Positions 57,471 through 64,000 of a stretch of DNA of 64,000 nucleotides are shown piece after piece. The stretch is from Chondrocystis sp. NIES-4102 (GTDB taxonomy: Bacteria; Cyanobacteriota; Cyanobacteriia; Cyanobacteriales; Xenococcaceae), in the NCBI GenBank assembly GCA_002368355.1, contig AP018281.1:4092001-4156000 (forward strand), given 5' to 3'. The position numbers were made by a program, and so were the translations under genes. The notes below the pieces were generated by a model. It was given only the letters and a program-made list of their open reading frames with translations, did not search any database and had not been told where the DNA came from. Numbering within the stretch: position 1 is the first letter of the stretch; each line of letters begins with the position of its first letter.

Positions 57471-58772
57471 TTGGTTTCTACAACTTCCTTTAAAACGGCT
57501 AAATCAGAAGAAATTTTTAATGCTGCTCAAAAACTTATGCCAGGCGGTGTAAGTTCCCCTGTAAGAGCTTTTAAATCTGTAGGTGGTCAACCAATTGTAT
57601 TTGACCACGTTAAAGGAGCTTATATCTGGGATGTCGATGGTAATCAGTATATAGATTATGTTGGTACTTGGGGGCCTGCTATTTGTGGTCATGCTCATCC
57701 CGTGGTTATTCAAGCTCTCCATGATGCACTAGAAAAAGGCACTAGCTTTGGCGCACCCTGCGCTTTAGAGAATGTCTTGGCAGAGATGGTGATTGATGCA
57801 GTTCCTAGTATTGATATGGTACGTTTCGTCAATTCAGGAACAGAAGCTTGTATGTCTGTCCTGCGTTTAATGCGCGCCTTCACTGGTAGAGATAAAATTG
57901 TCAAGTTTGAAGGCTGCTATCATGGTCATGCAGATATGTTTCTTGTCAAAGCAGGATCTGGAGTTGCTACTCTGGGATTACCAGATTCTCCTGGAGTACC
58001 AAAATCTACTACCAACAATACTTTAACTGCTCCTTATAACGACTTAGAGACAGTTAAAAAATTATTTGCTGAACATTCCCAAGACATTGCGGGAGTCATT
58101 TTAGAGCCAGTAGTAGGTAATTCTGGATTTATTACTCCTGATGCTGGTTTTCTAGAAGGGTTAAGAGAAATAACTAAAGAACACGGTGCGCTATTAGTCT
58201 TCGATGAAGTGATGACTGGTTTTCGCATAGCCTACGGTGGGGCGCAAGAAAAGTTTGGTGTAACCCCTGATTTAACTACCCTAGGTAAAGTTATTGGTGG
58301 TGGTTTACCTGTAGGTGCTTATGGTGGACGTGCAGACATTATGTCTATGGTTGCACCAGCAGGGCCGATGTATCAAGCTGGAACACTTTCTGGTAATCCT
58401 TTGGCAATGACGGCGGGTATTAAAACTTTAGAGTTATTAAGAAAGCCAGGTACTTACGAACAGCTAGAAAAGGTTACTAATAAACTTACCCAAGGCATAT
58501 TAGCAGCAGCAAGAGAAGCTGGTCATCAGGTTACTGGTGGTAATATTAGTGCTATGTTTGGAATGTTTTTTACAGATAAAGAAGTTCATAATTATGACGA
58601 TGCTAAAACTTCCGACTTGAAGAAGTTTGCTCGTTTTCATCGTGGGATGTTGGAACAAGGTATTTATCTTGCTCCTTCCCAATTTGAAGCAGGATTTACT
58701 TCTTTAGCTCACACCGAGGAAGACGTTGAGCAGACAATAGCAGCAGCTAAAACTGTTTTATCGGCAATTTAA
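57471..58772 (+). CDS. hemL: Glutamate-1-semialdehyde 2,1-aminomutase
   Basis: 433 residues, fold-type I PLP enzyme. [20 protein letters not shown] is the family N-terminal signature, [18 protein letters not shown] holds PLP-contacting residues, DEVMTGFR is the metal/PLP Asp region, and the PLP Lys lies in [18 protein letters not shown]. It makes 5-aminolevulinate, precursor of chlorophyll, heme and bilins, including those on the phycoerythrin encoded 25 kb away. Start is TTG with AAAGGAG about 7 bases upstream. A hairpin follows. Confidence 0.97.
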   Translation: MVSTTSFKTAKSEEIFNAAQKLMPGGVSSPVRAFKSVGGQPIVFDHVKGAYIWDVDGNQYIDYVGTWGPAICGHAHPVVIQALHDALEKGTSFGAPCALENVLAEMVIDAVPSIDMVRFVNSGTEACMSVLRLMRAFTGRDKIVKFEGCYHGHADMFLVKAGSGVATLGLPDSPGVPKSTTNNTLTAPYNDLETVKKLFAEHSQDIAGVILEPVVGNSGFITPDAGFLEGLREITKEHGALLVFDEVMTGFRIAYGGAQEKFGVTPDLTTLGKVIGGGLPVGAYGGRADIMSMVAPAGPMYQAGTLSGNPLAMTAGIKTLELLRKPGTYEQLEKVTNKLTQGILAAAREAGHQVTGGNISAMFGMFFTDKEVHNYDDAKTSDLKKFARFHRGMLEQGIYLAPSQFEAGFTSLAHTEEDVEQTIAAAKTVLSAI

Positions 58773-58795
58773 CGCTTAGTGATTCTATCCTAGAC

Positions 58796-58824
58796 TAGAT
58801 AGGGAGTATTATTGCTCCCATCTA
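58796..58824 (+). terminator. Hairpin after hemL
   Basis: TAGAT (58796-58800) pairs with ATCTA (58820-58824) and GGGAG with CTCCC inside, with a 1-base bulge. The following CATTTAAT is only weakly T-rich, so this could be a protective 3' structure rather than an intrinsic terminator. Confidence 0.5.
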
Positions 58825-59339
58825 CATTTAATAAATCGCACAGTAATTGATTTAGGGTAAAATTAGGGATAATTGACCATTCAAAGGGTTGATTATTTAG
58901 TTAGATTGGATGATCGGCGATCGCTTTATTGATAGTTTTAGATTACAATTGATCAGCCTGCTCAACTATCAACAAGTCAGTAATAATTGCTTCTATACTA
59001 TCAATCAGCCCCAGTGATACTTAACCCAACAACTGAATTGATTTCTTACCTAATTTTAATAAAATTTAGCTACTAATCAAGTTGATTATCTAACTGATTG
59101 AAACGATCCCAGATAGATTAATCCCTTCTTGATATATACCTTTACTTCCAAAAAGCAATTGCACTTAGGCTTGAGGATGAACAGGCAGATATTTCCAAAA
59201 CATAGCTTATTAAACCTAATTTGGTAAATCTAACAAAAGTAACCTAGTTTTAGCACAACTCAAGCACTAATACAATTATTCTATTAATCTTGATATAAAA
59301 TAAATTTACTCAACAACCAGATCGCCAATCTTTTGTAAA
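58825..59339. other. Gene-free spacer after hemL
   Basis: About 515 bases. One HIP1-related site (GGCGATCGC) at 58916-58924 and otherwise AT-rich sequence; no open frame with a plausible start, no repeat family member recognised. Confidence 0.45.
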
Positions 59340-59582
59340 TTATAGAGATTGACGGGAAACAAACTTTTCTGAAATTGCTTGAGTTTCCTGTAGTAGCTGT
59401 TGTCTGCTACTTGCTACATTATTACTAATAAGATTTGGAACTAGATTACGTGCTTGTAATGCCATGTGTAATTGAAGTTGTGCAACATATTCCGCAATGT
59501 CTTCGCGCCCTAGTTCTTGAGCTTGGTTGTAGGGTTGAATCTCCAAAATCTTAAACTCCTGTATTTCTTGGGAACTGATCAA
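59340..59582 (-). CDS. Small protein, possibly 5'-truncated
   Basis: 80 residues from TTG at 59582 (MISSQEIQEFKILEIQPYNQ). It is helical and Gln-rich with no known domain, but codon use and lack of stops look coding. No ATG occurs upstream in frame, and an inverted-repeat element begins 10 bases before the TTG, so the native start may have been lost or replaced. An internal ATG (MALQARNL) would give about 40 residues. Not recognised as any family. Confidence 0.4.
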   Translation of the reverse strand: MISSQEIQEFKILEIQPYNQAQELGREDIAEYVAQLQLHMALQARNLVPNLISNNVASSRQQLLQETQAISEKFVSRQSL

Positions 59583-59591
59583 ATTACTTTG

Positions 59592-59635
59592 AGTGAACAG
59601 TACCCCGCCCCTGAAGGACGCAGCTTGCGTTCACT
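59592..59635. repeat. Compact inverted-repeat element
   Basis: AGTGAAC (59592-59598) and GTTCACT (59629-59635) are a perfect 7-bp inverted repeat enclosing a GC-rich core TACCCCGCCCCTGAAGGACG and a small ACGCA-GCT-TGCGT hairpin. Much more GC-rich than its surroundings. The core resembles ends of IS200/IS605-type elements in cyanobacteria (from memory), so it could be a relic. The remainder of the spacer to 60012 shows no gene. Confidence 0.45.
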
Positions 59636-60012
59636 TCGTCAAAATTAACACAAAGATTGACCATTTTGTTTAATTTTTGACCAAGTTAAAATATTTTGCA
59701 ATATTTGCTGCAAAAAAAGTTTACTTAAAATCAATTATCTTATGTAAAGTGGTTCGGGAGATTACAAGCTATAGGATGTTGTGCATTTAGTAAGATCAAG
59801 AGTATTACCCAAATTGTCAAACATCAATTAAAATTTATAGTTAAGAAATATTAACAAATGACTGTCAAGCCCAATCCTCAAGATAATATGGTCAATTACG
59901 CAAAAAAACACCATTATCTGAAAAAATCTTGCATAATGGATAAGGCACTATCTAACTAAGATAGTCTTGCTAATAATCTAAGTAATTTATCAATGGAATA
60001 AGGGTATAAAGA

Positions 60013-60378
60013 ATGGAAAAAATGGGAACTCATCTGGTTGTAGATGCTTGGCAAGCACCAGCTGAATTACTCAACGATCCCGAAGCGATACGTAGAGCAT
60101 TAATTGAAGCTATTACCGAGGGACAGGCTACTTTGATCGATTTATGCGTTCATCAGTTTAGTCCTCATGGTGTGACGGCTACGGCTACTCTGGCAGAGTC
60201 TCATATTGCGATACATACTTGGCCTGAACATGGTTATTTTGCAGCAGATTTATTTTTTTGTGGTGCAGGAAGACCAAAAGCAGCTATGGAAGTTTTACAA
60301 ACCGCACTCAAAGCGCAACAAGTAAGAATGCGTGAATTTGACCGAGGCTTTGCACCAGTCTTAGTAAATTCGATCTAA
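60013..60378 (+). CDS. speD: S-adenosylmethionine decarboxylase proenzyme
   Basis: 121 residues, prokaryotic class 1B size. The self-cleavage site is AESHIAIH, where Ser63 would become the pyruvoyl group; His68 and Cys83 (FFCGAGRP) are the other catalytic residues. It supplies decarboxylated SAM for spermidine synthesis, using the product of metK at the left end of the window. No speE nearby. A strong terminator follows. Confidence 0.94.
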   Translation: MEKMGTHLVVDAWQAPAELLNDPEAIRRALIEAITEGQATLIDLCVHQFSPHGVTATATLAESHIAIHTWPEHGYFAADLFFCGAGRPKAAMEVLQTALKAQQVRMREFDRGFAPVLVNSI

Positions 60379-60397
60379 AATCAAGAGAAATTATATA

Positions 60398-60441
60398 AGT
60401 GATGCACAAATACGAAAAGATAATGTGTATCACTTTTTTTT
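60398..60441 (+). terminator. Terminator between speD and aroE
   Basis: An 11-bp stem AGTGAT-G-CACA (60398-60408) with TGTG-T-ATCACT (60424-60434) is followed by eight T. It ends speD transcription; on the opposite strand the U-run is poor, so it is mainly one-directional. Confidence 0.8.
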
Positions 60442-60444
60442 ATT

Positions 60445-61308
60445 TTATATTTTCAAATAGTCCCTAAGCGAATCACGCATCACCTCAACTGGGATGGGCT
60501 GTTGCAACCAAATTTTTAAAGCAGCAACCCCCTGTTGTAATAACATTTCTAGTCCATCAATAGTTATAGCTCCTTGATCCTGAGCCTGTTGTAAAAATTG
60601 AGTGGGACTGGGAGTATAGATTAAATCATAAACGATCGCTTTGGGTTTAATTTTTTGCATTAAAGCTGCATCTATTGGGGAGGCGTCTATTTTAGGTGAC
60701 ATTCCCACAGGGGTTGTATTGACTAACAAATCCGCAGCAGGTACTAAACTACTAAGTTGATCCCAATCGTGAATTTTTAATTTAGCAGTAATTTGGGGCG
60801 CGTGTTGCCAACTGTGATAAAACCGTGCCAACTTATCACGATTACGCCCGACAACGTGAATTTGCGAACATCCCAAATTAATTAAACCTGCAATAACCGC
60901 CCTAGCAGCCCCACCGATACCTAAAATAACAGGGGTTATCTGACTCCAATTCTGGGACATAGATTTTAAAGGAGCAATAAAGCCTTCGGCATCCGTATTA
61001 GTACCATGCCAACCAGATGGAGTTCGCCAAACAGTATTAACCGCCCCAATAGACGCAGCATCGGCCCAAACCTCACTAAGAAAAGGAATAATTGCTTGCT
61101 TATGGGGAATAGTAATACTAAATCCCTGCACATCAATTGCACTAAAACCTGCGATCGCCTGTTCTAAATCTGCTTGTTTAACGGCAAAAGGGACATAGAC
61201 ATAATCTAAGCCCAGATGTGCGATCGCTGCATTGTGCATTACTGGTGAGAGAGAATGTTCTACAGGATCACCAATAATTCCCAACAATTTAGTTTTGCCT
61301 GTAATCAA
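60445..61308 (-). CDS. aroE: Shikimate dehydrogenase
   Basis: 287 residues. Substrate-binding SLSPVMHNAAIAHLGLDYVY, catalytic Lys in ITIPHKQAI, Asp in GTNTDAEGF, and the NADP-binding LGIGGAARAVIAGL with VGRNRDKLARF. It reduces 3-dehydroshikimate; aroA at 27.1 kb serves the same pathway but is unlinked. It follows the UbiB-family gene by 30 bases on the same strand. Confidence 0.95.
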   Translation of the reverse strand: MITGKTKLLGIIGDPVEHSLSPVMHNAAIAHLGLDYVYVPFAVKQADLEQAIAGFSAIDVQGFSITIPHKQAIIPFLSEVWADAASIGAVNTVWRTPSGWHGTNTDAEGFIAPLKSMSQNWSQITPVILGIGGAARAVIAGLINLGCSQIHVVGRNRDKLARFYHSWQHAPQITAKLKIHDWDQLSSLVPAADLLVNTTPVGMSPKIDASPIDAALMQKIKPKAIVYDLIYTPSPTQFLQQAQDQGAITIDGLEMLLQQGVAALKIWLQQPIPVEVMRDSLRDYLKI

Positions 61309-61338
61309 ATTACCTAATACCTATTAATTATTAACTAC

Positions 61339-63348
61339 TTAATATTTAACGGTAGCAGTCCTAGTCGCAGGTAGGGTAGGCAAATTTCTTTGAGGTGCAA
61401 CTTTAGGTTGTGTATCCTCAAGTAATAAATTTCTAATTAACCTAGCTGCCATTTTCTGTGCAAGTCCTTCGGCAACTTTTTGTCCTAAAACTTGAGTTTC
61501 TGGTTTAGTAATTATTTTAGAAACCACAGAAATCAAGCGAGTTGGGTTAAAACCTGGAGTTTGTTGCAAAATACCTACAATATTCTTCAAGTGAGTCATG
61601 GTGTAAGAATCCTCACGAAATTCGATTGGCGTTTCCTGTACAGCCAAACCAACTTGTTGACGAAAAGCAGTAGAAATATTATAAAAAGTTCTACGTCCTA
61701 GACTATCAATAGCGTTAACTAATTCTTGAGCAATACGATCTCGAATAAATACCCCGCGATCGCTATATAAATAATCTAAAGCTTGATCGACTACGCTATC
61801 AAAATCATAATCACGAGAATCGGTAGCATTTCTCAGCAAGTTTTCCAATCGATGCCAACGAAAACCTTCTTCTTTAAACAATAAATCTTTTAGGGAGGCT
61901 CGCAATTCGGGCGCAGGATCGGTTAATAAGCGTTTAGCAATATAGGGATAAGCTTTACTCAAGACTTTAAATTCAGGGTCTATACCAATGGCAATACCTT
62001 CTAAAGTCACCATTGAACGAATAATTAAAGCATAGTAGGCAGGTACAGTAAAAGGAAACTCATACATCATTGCCGACATCTGATCAGTGATGCTTTTAAA
62101 GTTTAATTCTGCAACTGTTGCTCCTAAAGCATTGCCAAATACATTAGCCAAGGCAGGTACAATGGGTCTTAAATCGACATCTGGAGTTAGAAAGTCTAAT
62201 TTAACGTAATCTTGAGATAGGGCTTCAAAATCACGATTAACCAAATGCACTACCGCTTCAATTAAACCGTATCTTTGATAGGGCTTAATACGGCTCATCA
62301 TGCCAAAATCTAAGTAAGCTAATCTACCATCAGCCATTGCTAGCAAGTTACCAGGATGGGGATCTGCATGGAAAAAACCATGTTCTAACAATTGTCTTAG
62401 GGAACATTCTACTCCCACCTCCACAAGATGAGTAGCATCAATTCCTTGAGCCTGCACCGCTTCTATATCGGTAAGTTTAGTTCCAGTAATCCATTCCATA
62501 GTTAGAACTCGCTTACCAGTGTACTCCCAATAAATCTTAGGTACATAGATTTCTTCTATATACCCATAAAGCCTTTGGAATTTTTCAGCATTACGACCTT
62601 CTTGTCTATAATTAGTTTCTTCAAAGATTCGCTCTGCTAATTCATCAATAATTGCTCTGAGGTTAGAACGAACTTGCTTAATATTGTCCTGTATCCAACC
62701 TGCTAATTTCCTCATGATATAGATATCAAGGCTAATAACACGATTTAAATCAGGACGTTGAACTTTAACGGCTACTTCTTCGCCTGTTTTCAATCTACCT
62801 CGATAAACCTGTCCTAATGACGCAGCAGCAATGGGTTGGGGTGAAAGTTCTGCATAAATATCTGTGGGCGATTGTCCTAACTCCTCTTCGATGAAACGAA
62901 ACGCTACTTGATTGGGAAAGGAAGGAATCTTATCTTGTAGTGTAGTTAACTCCTCTAAATAAGTGGGAGGAACAACATCAGGTCTAGTGGACAATGCTTG
63001 ACCAATTTTAATATATGCAGGGCCGAGCTTAGTTAGGGTTTTAATTAATTGACGCGCTCTTTTTCGTTGTTTTAGGGTTGTATTTCCTGTAAAGTTATCC
63101 CACCATACACCTAAAGCAAAGGTAGTGAAGGGGAAAACAATGTTGATCAATCTACCTAAAACTGTAAAAGGACGATTGCGATATTTAGCATTATTAGTTT
63201 CTGGGTTGTAACGCCAGTCTGCATCTGGCTCATCATATGCCAAGTCGGTATCTGCGTAAGGATCGATCGCTACTTTGCTAGGAGGTGCAATTTCTGTAGA
63301 TGGTACGGTGATAGTATTTGTGGTAGGTAATAATGTCTGTTGAGGCAT
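61339..63348 (-). CDS. ABC1/UbiB-family atypical kinase
   Basis: About 669 residues from ATG 63348. Atypical-kinase marks are present: KIGQALSTRPDVVPPTYLEE (KxGQ), AAASLGQVYRG (Ala-rich loop), VAVKVQRPD (Lys), FFADPHPGNLL-type catalytic loop as FHADPHPGNLL, and YLDFGMMSR metal-binding. C-terminal half is cyanobacteria/plastid type with helical region to the end. Such proteins support plastoquinone/tocopherol metabolism in plastids and cyanobacteria. A longer GTG start at 63474 is open, but its extra 42 residues look non-coding. Transcribed before aroE. Confidence 0.88.
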   Translation of the reverse strand: MPQQTLLPTTNTITVPSTEIAPPSKVAIDPYADTDLAYDEPDADWRYNPETNNAKYRNRPFTVLGRLINIVFPFTTFALGVWWDNFTGNTTLKQRKRARQLIKTLTKLGPAYIKIGQALSTRPDVVPPTYLEELTTLQDKIPSFPNQVAFRFIEEELGQSPTDIYAELSPQPIAAASLGQVYRGRLKTGEEVAVKVQRPDLNRVISLDIYIMRKLAGWIQDNIKQVRSNLRAIIDELAERIFEETNYRQEGRNAEKFQRLYGYIEEIYVPKIYWEYTGKRVLTMEWITGTKLTDIEAVQAQGIDATHLVEVGVECSLRQLLEHGFFHADPHPGNLLAMADGRLAYLDFGMMSRIKPYQRYGLIEAVVHLVNRDFEALSQDYVKLDFLTPDVDLRPIVPALANVFGNALGATVAELNFKSITDQMSAMMYEFPFTVPAYYALIIRSMVTLEGIAIGIDPEFKVLSKAYPYIAKRLLTDPAPELRASLKDLLFKEEGFRWHRLENLLRNATDSRDYDFDSVVDQALDYLYSDRGVFIRDRIAQELVNAIDSLGRRTFYNISTAFRQQVGLAVQETPIEFREDSYTMTHLKNIVGILQQTPGFNPTRLISVVSKIITKPETQVLGQKVAEGLAQKMAARLIRNLLLEDTQPKVAPQRNLPTLPATRTATVKY

Positions 63349-63524
63349 AGGTTTTGGACTGACGCTGACAACTTTTGTGAATAATTGTAACAAGTTATGG
63401 AGATAAACTTCTCTCTCTTTAGATTTAGAGTTCCTCAAATTAAGAATTTTTAGACAAAACTTAGTCGAATCCACGTTAAATTAAATATCTGTGTAATTGT
63501 TTCAAACAATTTAGTTATGTAGTT

Positions 63525-64000
63525 ATGAATACAGTTGTTAATCCTGAAGTTGTGCTTAGTTTCTGGTTTGCTCCCCAAGTGCAATCATTCTGGTTTGAAA
63601 AAAATGTGGATTTTGATTATTTAATCAAGCAAAGATTTCTAGATATTTATCAACAAGCTGTAGCAGGGGCATTAAATCATTGGCGAGATAATGCTCGTGG
63701 TACTTTGGCTTTAATTATTATTTTGGATCAATTTCCGCGTAATATGTTTCGTGATACTCCTCAAGCTTATGCAACAGATCACCAAGCAGTGGAATTAACC
63801 AAATATGCCTTAAATCGTAATTATGAAAAAAATCTCTCAATAGAAGAACAAGTATTTCTTTATATGCCCTTGATGCACAGTGAGAGTCAGACAGATCAGA
63901 CGCAATGTGTGAAACTTTTTACTAAATTAGGAAAAGAAGACAATTTAAGATTTGCCCTAAGACATCAAGAAATCATCGATCGCTTTGGTCGTTTTCCCCA
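63525..64000 (+). CDS. DUF924 domain-containing protein (partial)
   Basis: The first 158 codons are present and the window cuts off the rest. VVLSFWFAPQVQSFWFEKN, LALIIILDQFPRNMFRDTPQ, YATDHQAVELTKYAL and FLYMPLMHSESQTDQ are the DUF924 (all-helical) signatures. Function unknown; cytosolic. It is divergent from the UbiB-family gene, with 176 bases between the start codons. Confidence 0.88.
   Translation, partial: MNTVVNPEVVLSFWFAPQVQSFWFEKNVDFDYLIKQRFLDIYQQAVAGALNHWRDNARGTLALIIILDQFPRNMFRDTPQAYATDHQAVELTKYALNRNYEKNLSIEEQVFLYMPLMHSESQTDQTQCVKLFTKLGKEDNLRFALRHQEIIDRFGRFP

Overview
The window is chromosomal DNA from an AT-rich, phycoerythrin-making cyanobacterium. Evidence: a C-phycoerythrin cpeB-cpeA pair with its HEAT-repeat lyases, an ndhC-ndhK-ndhJ cluster, Psb32, cyanobacterial-type SpeD, HemL and UbiX genes, and frequent copies of the HIP1 octamer GCGATCGC. 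Genus cannot be fixed from sequence reading alone; phycoerythrin, low G+C and dense HIP1 would fit a unicellular or baeocystous lineage, but that is inference. No rRNA, tRNA, CRISPR array, prophage or intact insertion sequence was seen.

Layout. 1-5.4 kb: end of ribosomal protein S1, a HAD phosphatase, metK, a thioredoxin-like thylakoid protein, a PAP2 phosphatase, an inositol-monophosphatase-family enzyme and a small LapA-like protein. 5.7-13.1 kb: a DUF2294 protein, then a two-component island of six genes. Its centrepiece is a kinase whose membrane domain is that of ethylene receptors but with the copper ligands replaced. 13.2-19.1 kb: a solitary succinate dehydrogenase/fumarate reductase flavoprotein and a surface-polysaccharide group (glycosyltransferase, methyltransferase, flippase). 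19.3-25.1 kb: small conserved genes, a Deg/HtrA protease, an N-terminally truncated protease-TPR gene and a protein with tandem SHOCT-like repeats. 25.4-30.0 kb: ubiX with a HEAT-repeat gene, aroA and a class A beta-lactamase fold serine hydrolase. 30.0-33.1 kb: phycoerythrin operon (transcribed leftward: cpeB, cpeA, cpeZ-like, cpeF-like). 33.3-40.0 kb: FecR-domain protein, exported pterin dehydratase-like protein, accD, ndhCKJ, a sorbosone-dehydrogenase lipoprotein. 40.3-48.6 kb: lysS with a KTSC tail, sodB, a ParA ATPase, a PEP-utilising enzyme, psb32 and two envelope-stress-type genes. 48.7-55.7 kb: an unknown gene, an M42 peptidase, a polytopic membrane protein, a dihydroorotase homologue lacking metal ligands, purA and rplY. 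55.8-64 kb: VOC protein, a membrane-anchored response regulator, hemL, speD, aroE, a UbiB/ABC1 kinase and the start of a DUF924 gene cut by the window edge.

Most genes are housekeeping, photosynthetic or regulatory and sit singly or in short operons. The less expected material is: the degenerate ethylene-receptor-type sensor in its signalling island; a family of short CT-rich repeat elements, some with TA-flanked inverted termini, including one inside the phycoerythrin operon; a tail-anchored receiver protein; a pseudo-dihydroorotase; an apparently exported pterin dehydratase; and several gene remnants beside repeats. I saw no multi-gene defence or secondary-metabolite system.
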